Below, piece after piece: positions 1-8,819 of a stretch of DNA of 64,000 nucleotides. The notes beneath the pieces are model-generated. The model had not been told where the DNA came from, did not search any database, and saw only the letters and a list, made by a program, of their open reading frames with translations. Both the position numbers and the translations under genes were made by a program. The stretch comes from Oscillospiraceae bacterium (GTDB taxonomy: Bacteria; Bacillota; Clostridia; Oscillospirales; Oscillospiraceae). The stretch covers positions 1-64,000 of the forward strand of contig CADBWQ010000002.1 in NCBI GenBank assembly GCA_902798545.1, read 5' to 3'. How positions within the stretch are numbered: the first letter of the stretch is position 1; every line of letters starts with the position of its first letter.

Positions 1-1
1 G

Positions 2-340
2 AAAAAGATTGCCCGTGCGGAGCACAAATACGCACGCATTTCTCCCCGTAAGGTCGAGATCGTCTGCAACATGATTCGCGGCAAGGACGCGAAGGTTGCA
101 ATGGCCATGATGCAGAACACCCCGAAAGCCGGCTGCGAGCTGATGATCAAGGTCCTCAAGAGTGCGATGGCAAATGCCGAGAACAACTTCGAGATGGATC
201 CTGAAAAGCTCTACGTTGCCGAGACCTATGTCGGCGCCGGCCCGATCCTGAAGCGCGGCATGCCCCGTGCACAGGGACGTATGTATCGCATCAACAAACG
301 CACCAGCCACATTATGATCGCCGTGGCTGAGAGAGACTGA
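2..340 (+). CDS. rplV: 50S ribosomal protein L22, 5' end outside window
   Basis: L22 binds domain I and other parts of 23S rRNA and lines the nascent-peptide exit tunnel. The frame is open from base 2 with no start codon, so the gene begins upstream of the window. The visible 112 residues include the family hallmark [18 protein letters not shown] near the start and the C-terminal beta-hairpin region ([14 protein letters not shown]), then the usual end with I(A/V)VAERD. It is followed 17 bp later by rpsC, the standard order of the S10 operon. Nothing odd is seen in the part present. Confidence 0.97.
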   Translation, partial: KKIARAEHKYARISPRKVEIVCNMIRGKDAKVAMAMMQNTPKAGCELMIKVLKSAMANAENNFEMDPEKLYVAETYVGAGPILKRGMPRAQGRMYRINKRTSHIMIAVAERD

Positions 341-357
341 GGGAAGGAGGCAGAATT

Positions 358-1218
358 ATGGGACAGAAAGTAAATCCGCACGGCCTGCGCGTCGGTGTTA
401 TTAAAGACTGGGATTCCAGATGGTACGCCAGAGAAGATAAGGTCGGCGATCTGATTGTTGAAGACCACAAGATTCGTGAGTATCTCAAGAAGGCCCTCAG
501 TTCCGCCGGTGTTCCCACCATTGAGATTGAGCGCGATTCCTCCAAGGTCCGCATTTATATCCACTGCGCCAGACCTGGCGTGGTAATCGGCAAGGGCGGC
601 GAAGCGATTGAGAAATATCGCCAGGAAGTAGAAAAGCTCATCGGCAAGCCGGTGGCTCTCTCCATCGTCGAAGTCCGTACACCGGACACCAACGCTCAGC
701 TTGTTGCTGAGAATATTGCACAGCAGCTCGAGAAGCGCATCGGCTTCCGTCGTGCGATGAAGAACGCAATGGGACGTGCCATGCGAATGGGCGCCCGCGG
801 CATAAAGGTCAAGTGCGGCGGCCGTCTCGGCGGTGCTGAGATTGCAAGAAGTGAGTGCTACCACGAGGGCACCATTCCTCTGCAGACGATCCGTGCTGAC
901 ATCGATTACGGCTTTGCCGAGGCGAATACGACCTACGGACGTATTGGCGTCAAGGTCTGGATCTACAAAGGTGAGGTCCTTTCCCAGACTCTGCGCACAA
1001 CTCCCCGCACCATGGATCTGTCAAAGCCTCAGGGCGAGCGTCGCCGTCGTGACGATCGCCGCGGTGACCGTCGTCAGGGCGGTTACAACCGCGAGAACCG
1101 CGGTCAGGGCCAGGGCGGCGAGCGCCGTCAAGGCTATGGCAGCAGGCCAGCAGGGCAAGGCGGCTTTAACCGCGGTCCTCGTCCGGCTGCCCCGGCTAAG
1201 GAAGGAGGCAACAACTAA
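358..1218 (+). CDS. rpsC: 30S ribosomal protein S3 with Arg/Gly-rich C-terminal tail
   Basis: S3 sits in the head of the 30S subunit at the mRNA entry channel. The first ~218 residues are a normal S3: [13 protein letters not shown] start, KH domain with [14 protein letters not shown], and the C-terminal domain with [13 protein letters not shown]. The remaining ~60 residues are a low-complexity tail of Arg, Gly, Gln and Asn with RGG-like pieces ([20 protein letters not shown]). Total length is 286 aa against roughly 210-235 for most bacterial S3. The start is the ATG preceded by ggaggcag. The stop codon overlaps the ATG of rplP by one base, so the two are translationally coupled. The tail is a visible fact; any RNA-binding role is inference. 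Confidence 0.97.
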   Translation: MGQKVNPHGLRVGVIKDWDSRWYAREDKVGDLIVEDHKIREYLKKALSSAGVPTIEIERDSSKVRIYIHCARPGVVIGKGGEAIEKYRQEVEKLIGKPVALSIVEVRTPDTNAQLVAENIAQQLEKRIGFRRAMKNAMGRAMRMGARGIKVKCGGRLGGAEIARSECYHEGTIPLQTIRADIDYGFAEANTTYGRIGVKVWIYKGEVLSQTLRTTPRTMDLSKPQGERRRRDDRRGDRRQGGYNRENRGQGQGGERRQGYGSRPAGQGGFNRGPRPAAPAKEGGNN

Positions 1219-1661
1219 TGTTAATGCCTAAGAGAGTAAAGTACCGCAGAGTGCAGCGTGGCCGTATGAAGGGCAAAGCCCTGCGCGGCAACAAGGTCAC
1301 TTACGGTGAGTTCGGCCTCTCCGCGCAGGAACCTGGCTGGATTACCTCCAACCAGATCGAAGCAGCCCGTATTGCCATGACGCGTTATACGAAGCGTGGC
1401 GGTCAGGTCTGGATCAAGATCTTCCCGGATAAGCCGGTCACTGCGAAACCTGCTGAGACCCGTATGGGTTCCGGTAAAGGTGCACCCGAGTACTGGGTTG
1501 CCGTTGTGAAGCCCGGCAGAGTGATGTTTGAGATCGCCGGCGTTCCCGAAGAGATCGCCCGCGAGGCGCTTCGCCTGGCCAGCCATAAGCTGCCCATCAA
1601 GACGAAGATTGTCGCCAAAGAGGTTGAGACTGAGAATGGTGGTGAAGATGATGAAGGTTAA
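1218..1661 (+). CDS. rplP: 50S ribosomal protein L16
   Basis: L16 binds 23S rRNA near the A site and is needed for late 50S assembly. The N-terminus [19 protein letters not shown] and the internal [17 protein letters not shown] motif are diagnostic. At 147 aa it is the usual length plus a short acidic end (GGEDDEG). The ATG overlaps the rpsC stop by one base and has an aaggaggc Shine-Dalgarno inside rpsC. The 3' end overlaps the start of rpmC. Confidence 0.98.
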   Translation: MLMPKRVKYRRVQRGRMKGKALRGNKVTYGEFGLSAQEPGWITSNQIEAARIAMTRYTKRGGQVWIKIFPDKPVTAKPAETRMGSGKGAPEYWVAVVKPGRVMFEIAGVPEEIAREALRLASHKLPIKTKIVAKEVETENGGEDDEG

Positions 1662-1839
1662 TGAAATCCGTTCCAAGTCCGTAGAAGAGCTCGAGAAGAC
1701 GCTCGTCGACCTGAAGAAGGATCTGTTCATGCTCCGTATGCAGCACGCCACCAATCATCTTGACAATCCCACACGGATTTCCGCGACCCGCCGCGACATC
1801 GCGCGCGTGAAGACCGTGCTGCGCGAGAAGCAGAACTGA
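1651..1839 (+). CDS. rpmC: 50S ribosomal protein L29
   Basis: L29 is a small two-helix protein at the exit-tunnel rim, where it contacts trigger factor and SRP. The product is 62 aa beginning [16 protein letters not shown] and ending with the typical [14 protein letters not shown] helix. Three in-frame ATGs lie close together (1636, 1648, 1651). I chose 1651 because family members begin MK(V/A)xEIR; 1648 is almost as good. The gene overlaps the last 11 bases of rplP, suggesting coupled translation. Confidence 0.93.
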   Translation: MKVNEIRSKSVEELEKTLVDLKKDLFMLRMQHATNHLDNPTRISATRRDIARVKTVLREKQN

Positions 1840-1853
1840 GGAGGTAAGGAAGA

Positions 1854-2117
1854 ATGAATACTGAAAGAACTACTTCCCGTAAGACCCGCGTCGGTAAGGT
1901 CGTATCTGACAAGATGGACAAGACGGTTGTTGTGATCGTGGAAGACCGCGTTGCTCACAAGACCTACAAGAAGATTATCGGACGGACCTACCGCCTGAAG
2001 GCCCACGACGAGAATAACGAGTGCGGTGTCGGCGATATTGTCCGTGTGATGGAGACCCGCCCCCTGTCCAAGGACAAGAGATGGCGTGTGGTCGAGATCG
2101 TTGAGAAGGCTAAGTAA
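1854..2117 (+). CDS. rpsQ: 30S ribosomal protein S17
   Basis: S17 is an OB-fold primary 16S rRNA binder. The 87-aa product shows the family sequence ([14 protein letters not shown], then R(P/T)[12 protein letters not shown]). A gaggtaagga Shine-Dalgarno precedes the ATG. The gene lies 14 bp after rpmC and 12 bp before rplN, in the standard order. Length is normal. Confidence 0.98.
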   Translation: MNTERTTSRKTRVGKVVSDKMDKTVVVIVEDRVAHKTYKKIIGRTYRLKAHDENNECGVGDIVRVMETRPLSKDKRWRVVEIVEKAK

Positions 2118-2129
2118 GGAGGCGCCAGA

Positions 2130-2501
2130 ATGATACAGCAGGAAACTTATCTGAAGGTCGCCGACAATACCGGCGCCAAAGAACTCAAATGCATCCGTGT
2201 TCTGGGCGGCTCCAAGCGCAAGTATGCGAGCATCGGTGATGTTATCGTATGCTCCGTGCGCAAGGCTGCACCGGGCGGATCTGTGAAGAAGGGCGATGTC
2301 GTGAAGGCGGTTGTCGTTCGCACCGTGAAGCCGGTTCGCCGCGCTGATGGTACCTATGTCCGCTTTGATGAAAACGCTGCCGTTCTCATCAATACTGGTG
2401 ATAAGAACCCGCGCGGAACCCGTATCTTCGGACCTGTTGCCCGTGAGCTCCGTGACAAGGAATATATGAAAATCCTGTCCCTGGCTCCCGAAGTGATCTG
2501 A
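2130..2501 (+). CDS. rplN: 50S ribosomal protein L14
   Basis: L14 forms an intersubunit bridge at the 50S base of the stalk side. The 123-aa product starts [19 protein letters not shown] and carries the conserved [10 protein letters not shown] and [15 protein letters not shown] segments. It marks the start of the spc-type gene order. A taaggaggc Shine-Dalgarno lies at the end of rpsQ. Length and motifs are normal. Confidence 0.98.
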   Translation: MIQQETYLKVADNTGAKELKCIRVLGGSKRKYASIGDVIVCSVRKAAPGGSVKKGDVVKAVVVRTVKPVRRADGTYVRFDENAAVLINTGDKNPRGTRIFGPVARELRDKEYMKILSLAPEVI

Positions 2502-2516
2502 TGGAGGGCATAGAGA

Positions 2517-2822
2517 ATGAAGATTAAGAAAGACGATAAAGTAGTCGTTCTGTCCGGCAAGGATAAGGGCAAGCAGGGGAAGGTCCTCATTGCTGATCCG
2601 AAGGGCGCCAAGGTTGTTGTTGAAGGTGTGAATGTTGCCACCAAGCATCAGAAGCCCCGCAAGCAGGGTGAAGAGGGCGGCATCATCAAGCTTGAGACCC
2701 CGATCTATGTGTCCAAGGTACAGCTCGTCTGCCCCAAGTGCGGCAAGGCCACACGTGTCGGCTACAAAGTTGAGAATGGCAAGAAGACCCGCGTCTGCAA
2801 GAAATGCGGCGCAGAAATCTGA
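2517..2822 (+). CDS. rplX: 50S ribosomal protein L24
   Basis: L24 is an assembly-initiating protein with a KOW domain. The 101-aa product has the KOW core (DKVVVLSGKDKGKQGKVL) and a C-terminal CPKCGKATRVGYK...CKKCG segment with two CxxC pairs, as is common in Firmicutes L24. Spacing to rplN is 15 bp with a ggagg-like site (atggagggc). Nothing unusual. Confidence 0.97.
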   Translation: MKIKKDDKVVVLSGKDKGKQGKVLIADPKGAKVVVEGVNVATKHQKPRKQGEEGGIIKLETPIYVSKVQLVCPKCGKATRVGYKVENGKKTRVCKKCGAEI

Positions 2823-2842
2823 GAGAAAGGAGAAACTGAATT

Positions 2843-3310
2843 ATGACCAGAATGAAAGAAAAGTATCTTAATGAAGTTGCTCCTGCTCTGATGGAGAAAT
2901 TTCACAATGCGAAGGCTCTCGATGCGGTCATCAAGGATATTTCCGCGATCACCGGTCAGCATGCGGTTGCCACCACAGCTAGAAAGTCTGTTGCAAACTT
3001 CAAGCTGCGTGAGGGCATGAAGGTCGGCGTTAAGGTTACCCTGCGACAGGACCGCATGTGGGAGTTCCTGGATCGTCTGCTCAACGTGGCTCTGCCCCGT
3101 GTGCGTGACTTCCGTGGCATCTCAGCCGACGCTTTTGACGGGCGCGGCAACTATAGCCTCGGTCTGAAGGAACAGATTATCTTCCCTGAGATCGAGTACG
3201 ACAAGATCGAGAAGCTGCGCGGTATGAACATCGCAATCACCACCACCGCTCAGACCGACGAAGAGGCACGTGAGCTTCTGCGGCTCATGGGCGCCCCGTT
3301 TGTGAGCTAA
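2843..3310 (+). CDS. rplE: 50S ribosomal protein L5 with internal in-frame deletion
   Basis: L5 binds 5S rRNA and contacts the 30S head and the P-site tRNA. The product is 155 aa, against about 179-180 for the family. Both ends are normal ([20 protein letters not shown] at the start, [11 protein letters not shown](A)PF at the end). After residue ~21 the sequence jumps from EKFH directly to [13 protein letters not shown]. In other L5 proteins about 24 residues lie here, covering the first beta strand (the QVPKIEKIVxNMGVG region). The frame is kept across the junction near 2905/2906. The missing strand belongs to the core sheet, so a working L5 of this form would be surprising. A misassembly or a real in-frame deletion are both possible. 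Confidence 0.9.
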   Translation: MTRMKEKYLNEVAPALMEKFHNAKALDAVIKDISAITGQHAVATTARKSVANFKLREGMKVGVKVTLRQDRMWEFLDRLLNVALPRVRDFRGISADAFDGRGNYSLGLKEQIIFPEIEYDKIEKLRGMNIAITTTAQTDEEARELLRLMGAPFVS

Positions 3311-3323
3311 GGAGGAAGCGACA

Positions 3324-3407
3324 ATGGCAAAGAAATCTTGCCGTATCTGCTTCCGCGAACTGGCTTATAAGGGCCAGATCCCCGGAGTGCGCAAGGCCAG
3401 CTTCTAA
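3324..3407 (+). CDS. rpsN: 30S ribosomal protein S14 (zinc type), reduced to 27 residues
   Basis: This tiny gene sits where rpsN belongs, 13 bp after rplE, with its own Shine-Dalgarno (aaggaggaagcg). It encodes [20 protein letters not shown] followed by GVRKASF. The first five residues and the last 22 match zinc-type S14, but ~34 residues between them are absent (normal length 61). The lost part holds the first CxxC of the zinc ribbon and the basic segment that binds 16S rRNA; only the second CRIC remains. The junction is near 3338/3339 and keeps the frame. As written it could not fold as a normal S14. It is either a deletion product (with S14 supplied elsewhere) or an assembly error. Confidence 0.85.
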   Translation: MAKKSCRICFRELAYKGQIPGVRKASF

Positions 3408-3559
3408 TTTATTCCGTTTTATCCGGTGGGAGCTAATCCCTCCCACCGAATAAATAAAAAGGATGTTGAAAGGCCGTGACCAATCAAGCATTGGCACGGA
3501 ACCTCAACGCCAAAACCGATCGGTATAACCGACGGTAACTCTAAACAGGAGGATAAACC
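3408..3559 (+). promoter_or_regulatory. Structured 152-nt spacer/leader between rpsN and rpsH
   Basis: This is the longest gap inside the spc gene run. It contains a GGTGGGAG/CTCCCACC hairpin (3425-3447), then CCGTG-a-CCAAT paired with ATTGGCACGG (3474-3499), then ACCGATCGGT and a related ACCGACGGT before the rpsH Shine-Dalgarno. The first hairpin is followed by an A-rich rather than a T-rich run, so it is not a classic terminator. Ribosomal-protein autoregulatory leaders have this general look, but no known class was recognised. Confidence 0.4.
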
Positions 3560-3958
3560 ATGCAAATCACAGATCCCATTGCAGACATGCTGACCCGTAT
3601 CCGTAACGCCGGTACTGCGAAGCATGAAACCGTCGACGTCCCGGCTTCGAAGATGAAGAAGTCCATTGCTGAGATTCTTCTGAACGAAGGCTACATCAAG
3701 AGCTATCAGGTTCTCGATGACGGCACCCAGGGCGTCATTCGCATTACTCTCAAGTATCTTCCCGGCAAGGAAAAGGCCATCCAGGGTCTCCGCCGCGTCT
3801 CCAAGCCCGGTCTGCGTGTGTATGCCGGTGCAGACGATCTGCCCAGAGTCCTCAAGGGCCTCGGAATTGCCATCATTTCAACATCCAAGGGCGTCATGAC
3901 CGACAAGGAAGCACGCAAGCAGCATGTCGGCGGCGAAGTCCTTGCGTTCGTATGGTAA
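3560..3958 (+). CDS. rpsH: 30S ribosomal protein S8
   Basis: S8 binds helix 21 of 16S rRNA and organises the platform; in E. coli it also represses the spc operon. The 132-aa product begins [17 protein letters not shown] and ends with the signature [20 protein letters not shown] then GEVLAFVW. A caggagg site precedes the ATG. It is the first intact gene after the damaged rplE and rpsN, and follows the structured spacer. Confidence 0.98.
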   Translation: MQITDPIADMLTRIRNAGTAKHETVDVPASKMKKSIAEILLNEGYIKSYQVLDDGTQGVIRITLKYLPGKEKAIQGLRRVSKPGLRVYAGADDLPRVLKGLGIAIISTSKGVMTDKEARKQHVGGEVLAFVW

Positions 3959-3970
3959 GGAGGTAGCAGA

Positions 3971-4513
3971 ATGTCCAGAATTGGTAGAGCACCCATTACC
4001 GTACCGGCTGGTGTTGAAGTCAAGGTCGATGAGCACAACCATATCATAGTAAAGGGGCCAAAGGGCACGCTGGAGCGTGATCTTGTTCCTCAGATGAAGG
4101 TTGAGATCGACGGAGGCGTCCTCCATGTGAAGCGCCCGGATGACACGAAGGAAAACCGTTCTCTCCACGGCCTGACCAGAACCCTGATCGACAACATGGT
4201 TGTCGGCGTGACTCATGGCTTCGAGAAGAAGCTCGAGATCAACGGTGTCGGTTACCGTGCAGCGAAAGAAGGCAAGAACCTGGTCATGAATCTGGGTTAT
4301 TCCCATCAGATCATTGTCCCTGAGACGGAAGACATTCAGATTGATGTCCCCGATGCCAACCACATTGTCATCAAGGGAATCGACAAGCAGAAGGTCGGCC
4401 AGTTTGCAGCAGAAGTTCGTGGTAAGAGACCTCCCGAGCCTTACAAGGGCAAGGGCATCAAGTATGACTACGAAGTTGTCCGCCGCAAAGAAGGCAAGAC
4501 CGGTGCAAAGTAA
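3971..4513 (+). CDS. rplF: 50S ribosomal protein L6
   Basis: L6 is a two-domain protein near the sarcin-ricin loop and L7/L12 stalk base. The 180-aa product shows MSRIGRAPITVPAGVEV, the domain link with GYRA, and the C-terminal signature PEPYKGKGIKY. Length is normal. It follows rpsH by 12 bp with a taaggagg site. Confidence 0.98.
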   Translation: MSRIGRAPITVPAGVEVKVDEHNHIIVKGPKGTLERDLVPQMKVEIDGGVLHVKRPDDTKENRSLHGLTRTLIDNMVVGVTHGFEKKLEINGVGYRAAKEGKNLVMNLGYSHQIIVPETEDIQIDVPDANHIVIKGIDKQKVGQFAAEVRGKRPPEPYKGKGIKYDYEVVRRKEGKTGAK

Positions 4514-4529
4514 ACGGAGGTGTGCCTGA

Positions 4530-4889
4530 ATGATTAAAAGACCCAATACGCGCGCACAGCGCATGAAGCGTCACGCGAGAGTCCGCGGCAAGATCTCCGG
4601 CACCGCCGAGAGACCCCGTCTCAGCGTATTCCGCAGTGAGAACCACATCTACGCCCAGATCATCGACGATGTCGCCGGCAATACCCTGGTCTCCGCCTCT
4701 ACAGTGGAGAAGGGCTTTGAAGGCCTCGGCAGCAACATCGAAGCAGCAAAAAAGGTCGGTGCTCAGGTCGCAGAGAAAGCCCTTCAGAAGGGCATTGAAG
4801 AGGTCGTTTTTGACCGCGGCGGCTATATCTATCACGGACGTGTCCAGGCGTTGGCCGAGGCTGCCCGTGAAGCCGGTCTGAAGTTCTGA
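4530..4889 (+). CDS. rplR: 50S ribosomal protein L18
   Basis: L18 binds 5S rRNA together with L5. The 119-aa product has the basic N-terminus, [21 protein letters not shown] and the C-terminal [20 protein letters not shown] motif. Length is normal, so the 5S-binding partner of the shortened L5 is itself intact. Spacing from rplF is 16 bp with a cggagg site. Confidence 0.98.
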   Translation: MIKRPNTRAQRMKRHARVRGKISGTAERPRLSVFRSENHIYAQIIDDVAGNTLVSASTVEKGFEGLGSNIEAAKKVGAQVAEKALQKGIEEVVFDRGGYIYHGRVQALAEAAREAGLKF

Positions 4890-4905
4890 GGAAGGGGGAA
4901 AGAAA

Positions 4906-5433
4906 ATGGCTTATAACAATGACAGAAGAGAGCGCCGCAACAGAGAAGAGGCTCCCTCCGAATTTATTGAAAAGGTAGTTTCCCTCAACCGCGTCAGTAA
5001 GACCGTCAAGGGCGGTCGTGTGGCAAAGTTCTCCGCACTCTGCGTTGTCGGCGACGGCAAGGGCCGTGTCGGTTTCGGCATGGGCAAGGCGAGTGAAGTC
5101 TCCGAGGCGATCCGCAAGGGCCTCGAAGATGCCAAGAAGAACATCGTCACCATCACTCTCAGCGGAACCACCATCCCTCACGAAGTGCTCGGTTGCTTCG
5201 GCGCAGGCCGTGTTCTGCTCAAGCCCGCACCCGAAGGCACCGGCGTTATCGCCGGCGGTGCTGTCCGTGCCGTGGTTGAGGCAGCCGGTATTAAGAACAT
5301 CCGTACCAAGTGCCTGTGCACCAACAACCCCGCGAACGTTGTTGCAGCCACCATGGAGGGCCTGAAGTCCCTGCGTGATGCGACCCAGGTCGCAACCGTC
5401 AGAGGCAAGAGCCCGGAAGAAGTTCAGGGTTAA
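4906..5433 (+). CDS. rpsE: 30S ribosomal protein S5
   Basis: S5 lies at the mRNA entry channel and affects decoding accuracy. The 175-aa product has an Arg-rich N-terminus ([12 protein letters not shown]), the dsRBD-like S5 domain ([20 protein letters not shown]) and the C-terminal [20 protein letters not shown] block. Length and order are normal. Confidence 0.98.
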   Translation: MAYNNDRRERRNREEAPSEFIEKVVSLNRVSKTVKGGRVAKFSALCVVGDGKGRVGFGMGKASEVSEAIRKGLEDAKKNIVTITLSGTTIPHEVLGCFGAGRVLLKPAPEGTGVIAGGAVRAVVEAAGIKNIRTKCLCTNNPANVVAATMEGLKSLRDATQVATVRGKSPEEVQG

Positions 5434-5446
5434 GGGGGACGAGACA

Positions 5447-5626
5447 ATGGCGAATCTGAGAATTAAGCTCGTCAAGAGCCTTAACGGCCGCCTTGACAGC
5501 CATATTGCAACGGCACAGTCCCTCGGTCTGCATAAGATCGGCAACGAGACCGTACAGCCCGACAATCCCCAGACCCGCGGCAAGATTGCCAAGATCGGCT
5601 ATCTGCTGAAGGTTACCGAAGAATAA
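5447..5626 (+). CDS. rpmD: 50S ribosomal protein L30
   Basis: L30 is a small protein near domain II/V of 23S rRNA. The start chosen is the ATG of [15 protein letters not shown], with a gggggac site 9 bp upstream, giving 59 aa, the normal length. The [20 protein letters not shown] segment is characteristic. Confidence 0.97.
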   Translation: MANLRIKLVKSLNGRLDSHIATAQSLGLHKIGNETVQPDNPQTRGKIAKIGYLLKVTEE

Positions 5627-5639
5627 GGAGGGCGTAAGC

Positions 5640-6080
5640 ATGCAAATTCATGAACTTTCCCCGATGCCCGGCTCCACTCATGTGGACAAGCGCAAGGGCA
5701 GAGGCCACGCCACCGGTAACGGTAAGACCGCAGGCCGCGGCCACAAAGGACAGAAGGCCCGCAGCGGCGGCGGAGTCCGTGTCGGATTTGAAGGCGGTCA
5801 GATGCCTTTGGCACGCCGCATTCCGAAGCGCGGTTTCAACAATATTTTTGCAAAGCCCCTGGAGGCAGTCAATGTCTCCGTTCTGGAGCAGTTTGCAGAC
5901 GGCGATGTTGTAGATGCACAGGCACTCCTGGCCAAGGGGATCCTCTCCAAGTGCAGATACGGTGTCAAGTTCCTCGGCGAGGGTGACCTCACCAGGAAGC
6001 TCACGGTAAAGGCTGCTGCTTTCTCCGCAACCGCGAAAGAAAAGATCGAAGCGGCAGGCGGAAAGGCAGAGGTGATCTAA
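5640..6080 (+). CDS. rplO: 50S ribosomal protein L15
   Basis: L15 is a late-assembly 50S protein with an extended basic N-terminus. The 146-aa product begins [12 protein letters not shown] and shows [20 protein letters not shown] and [18 protein letters not shown], both diagnostic. The stop codon directly abuts the GTG start of secY, so the two are translationally coupled. Confidence 0.98.
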   Translation: MQIHELSPMPGSTHVDKRKGRGHATGNGKTAGRGHKGQKARSGGGVRVGFEGGQMPLARRIPKRGFNNIFAKPLEAVNVSVLEQFADGDVVDAQALLAKGILSKCRYGVKFLGEGDLTRKLTVKAAAFSATAKEKIEAAGGKAEVI

Positions 6081-7370
6081 GTGCTTCAGACGCTGAAAAA
6101 TGCGTGGAAGATCGAGGAACTTCGTAAAAAGATTCTTTTTACCCTCCTCATCGTCCTTCTGTACAGACTCGGTAACGCGGTTCCCGTGCCCTACGTCAAT
6201 GTTACAGCACTTCAGTATTACTTCCAGCAGCTGCAGAACACGGTCCTGGGCCTGTATAACGTCATGTCCGGTGGCGCGTTCTCCACTGCTACGATCTTCG
6301 CACTGAGCATTCAGCCCTACATCAACGCCAGCATCATTATTCAGCTGCTTTGCATTGCAATACCCGCACTCGAGCGTATGAGTAAGGAAGAGGGCGAAGA
6401 GGGCCGCAAGAAGATCGCCTCCATCACCCGTTACGCGACCGTAGGTATCGGCCTTCTCATGGGCTTTGCCTACTACATGCTGATGCGCAACAACGGCCTT
6501 CTGGCCGCGGGCACCGAGAAGAATGTCTGGGTCGCCATCGTAGTTATCCTGACCTTCACCTCCGGTTCTGCGCTGATCATGTGGCTGGGTGAGCAGATCA
6601 CCGAATTCGGTGTCGGCAACGGCATTTCCATCATCCTGTTTGCCAGCATCGTCTCCCGTCTTCCCCGCAGCATCGTGACGTCCATTCAGAATGTCATGAA
6701 CGGCTCTCTGAAGTGGTGGGCCGCAGTTCTGGTCTTCCTCGGCGCACTTGCGCTGATCGTCCTGATCGTCTATGTCAACGACGCCGAGCGCCGTCTGCCT
6801 GTACAGTATGCCAAGCGCGTTGTCGGACGCAAGATGTATGGCGGCCAGAGCACCTATCTGCCCATGAAGGTCAACATGTCCGGCGTCATGCCCATCATCT
6901 TCGCACAGAGCATCGCGATGCTTCCTGCGACGGTCGCTGCCATGACCGGGGCAAAGTCCGATGGCTGGTTTATGAAGCTGTTTGACTCCACGTCGATCAC
7001 TTATGCGGTCATCTACTTCCTGCTGATCCTCTTCTTCGCGTATTTCTATTCCACCATTCAGTTCAACCCCATTGAAGTTGCCAACAACCTCAAGAAAAAC
7101 GGCGGCTACATCCCGGGTTTCCGTCCCGGCAAGCCTACCAGTGAGTTCATCCAGAAGGTCCTTAACAAGATTACCCTTTTCGGTGCGATCTATCTCGGTA
7201 TCATAGCCTGTGTGCCGATTCTGGTCTCACATTTCTCGAATGCGGAAGCACTCACCGGTCTGAGCCTTGGCGGAACCTCCATTATCATCGCAGTCGGCGT
7301 TGCGCTGGAGACAGTGCGTGCGCTGGAAGCCCAGATGATGATGCGCAACTACAAGGGCTTTCTGTCCTGA
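6081..7370 (+). CDS. secY: Protein translocase subunit SecY
   Basis: SecY is the ten-helix channel of the Sec translocon. The 429-aa product begins with a GTG immediately after the rplO stop (MLQTLKNAWKIEELRKKILF) and carries the classical motifs: plug/TM2 region with GGAFSTATIFALSIQPYINA, GVGNGISIILF, and the C-terminal loop with FNPIEVANNLKKNGGYIPGF. All transmembrane segments expected for SecY are present. It is followed by adk after 18 bp. Confidence 0.98.
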   Translation: MLQTLKNAWKIEELRKKILFTLLIVLLYRLGNAVPVPYVNVTALQYYFQQLQNTVLGLYNVMSGGAFSTATIFALSIQPYINASIIIQLLCIAIPALERMSKEEGEEGRKKIASITRYATVGIGLLMGFAYYMLMRNNGLLAAGTEKNVWVAIVVILTFTSGSALIMWLGEQITEFGVGNGISIILFASIVSRLPRSIVTSIQNVMNGSLKWWAAVLVFLGALALIVLIVYVNDAERRLPVQYAKRVVGRKMYGGQSTYLPMKVNMSGVMPIIFAQSIAMLPATVAAMTGAKSDGWFMKLFDSTSITYAVIYFLLILFFAYFYSTIQFNPIEVANNLKKNGGYIPGFRPGKPTSEFIQKVLNKITLFGAIYLGIIACVPILVSHFSNAEALTGLSLGGTSIIIAVGVALETVRALEAQMMMRNYKGFLS

Positions 7371-7388
7371 TCCCCGGAGGGTGAAGAG

Positions 7389-8021
7389 ATGAAACTGATT
7401 CTCCTCGGAGCCCCCGGTGCCGGAAAAGGCACGCAGGCGGAAATCCTTTCCAAGCTTCTGAATGTGCCCACTATTTCCACTGGGAACATCCTGCGGGCTG
7501 CCATCAAGAATGGCACGCCCGTGGGCCTGGAGGCAAAGTCCTACATCGAAGCCGGCCAGCTTGTCCCGGATGCTGTCATCATTGGGATCATCCGCGAAAG
7601 GCTCGCAGAGTCTGATTGCGCGAATGGCTACATCCTTGATGGTGTGCCCCGGACGATTCCGCAGGCAGAGGCAATGGAAGAACTCGGCATTGACATCGAC
7701 ACGGCACTCTCCATTGAAGTCGAGGACGATGTGATTGTCAGGCGCATGTCCGGACGTCGTACATGCCCGTCCTGTGGCAGCACCTTCCATGTGGTCAACA
7801 ATCCGCCGAAGGTTGAAGGTGTCTGTGACAACTGCGGCGCAGCTCTGACTATCCGCAAAGACGATGCTCCCGAGACGGTCAAGGCCCGTCTTGTAACCTA
7901 TCATCATGAGACAGAACCGCTGAAGGCGTTCTATGAGAGCCGCGGCAAGCTCGTCACGGTGGACAACCGTCCGACGATCGAAGCGACCACGGAAGCCATC
8001 CGCGCTGCTCTGGAAATTTGA
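7389..8021 (+). CDS. adk: Adenylate kinase, zinc-containing LID
   Basis: Adk interconverts ATP+AMP and 2 ADP. The 210-aa product has the P-loop GAPGAGKGTQ at residues 7-16, the AMP-binding STGNILRAA region, and a LID domain with CPSCGSTF...CDNCGAAL that forms a Cys4 zinc site as in Gram-positive enzymes. The usually invariant DGFPR(T) reads DGVPRT here, a Phe to Val change next to the catalytic Arg, which is kept. The stop codon is one base before the map start codon. Confidence 0.97.
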   Translation: MKLILLGAPGAGKGTQAEILSKLLNVPTISTGNILRAAIKNGTPVGLEAKSYIEAGQLVPDAVIIGIIRERLAESDCANGYILDGVPRTIPQAEAMEELGIDIDTALSIEVEDDVIVRRMSGRRTCPSCGSTFHVVNNPPKVEGVCDNCGAALTIRKDDAPETVKARLVTYHHETEPLKAFYESRGKLVTVDNRPTIEATTEAIRAALEI

Positions 8022-8022
8022 A

Positions 8023-8793
8023 ATGTCCGAAAGCATCTATATCAAGTCACCCCACGAAATCGAGATCATGCGTCAGGCCGCTAAAATCGCGGCCGGCGCA
8101 CGGTCTGCCGGCCGCCAGGCAGTGAAGGACGGACTCACGACAAAACAGATCAACAAGGCTGTACACGAGTATATCGTGAAGAACGGGGCCAAACCCAGCT
8201 GCCTGGGTTACGAGGGCTTTCCAGCCGCGGCATGTGTCTCGGTCAATGAGGAAGTCATCCACGGAATTCCGGGGCGGCGTGTGGTACGAAATGGGGATAT
8301 CGTATCGATCGACCTCTGTGCGACCTATCGCGGCTTTGTCGGCGACTGCGCCGGGACTTACCCGGTTGGAGAAGTCAGTGAGGAAGCGAAGAAGCTCATT
8401 GAAGTGACCCGCCAGGCCTTCTTTGAAGGCATTCGGTTTGCCAAAGTCGGTTATCGGATTTACGATATCGGCGAAGCGGTCCAGGCTTATGTGGAAAGTC
8501 ACGGGTTTTCGGTGGTGAGGGATTTCGTCGGCCATGGCATCGGCCGTGGCATGCACGAGGCGCCTGAAGTGCCGAATTATCGACCCGAAAGAGGACGCCC
8601 GAATCCGCGCCTGGTGAAGGGCATGACGATCTGTGTTGAACCGATGGTCTGCGCAGGCGACTGGCATGTCGAAATCCTGAAGGACGGATGGACTGTGGTC
8701 TCAGTGGACCGTTCGCTTACGGCACATTATGAAAATACCATTCTCATCACCGACGGCGAGCCCGAGATCCTGACTATGGCTGACGACATCTGA
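8023..8793 (+). CDS. map: Methionine aminopeptidase type I
   Basis: Map removes the initiator methionine. The start is the ATG one base after the adk stop ([20 protein letters not shown]), giving 256 aa; a longer reading frame into adk is not needed. The metal ligands are visible: SID and GDCAGT aspartates, the [10 protein letters not shown] histidine, the CVEPM glutamate and the HYENT glutamate. The adk-map-infA-rpmJ order is typical of Firmicutes. Confidence 0.97.
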   Translation: MSESIYIKSPHEIEIMRQAAKIAAGARSAGRQAVKDGLTTKQINKAVHEYIVKNGAKPSCLGYEGFPAAACVSVNEEVIHGIPGRRVVRNGDIVSIDLCATYRGFVGDCAGTYPVGEVSEEAKKLIEVTRQAFFEGIRFAKVGYRIYDIGEAVQAYVESHGFSVVRDFVGHGIGRGMHEAPEVPNYRPERGRPNPRLVKGMTICVEPMVCAGDWHVEILKDGWTVVSVDRSLTAHYENTILITDGEPEILTMADDI

Positions 8794-8819
8794 TAAACCG
8801 GTTTTGGAGGTTAATCACT

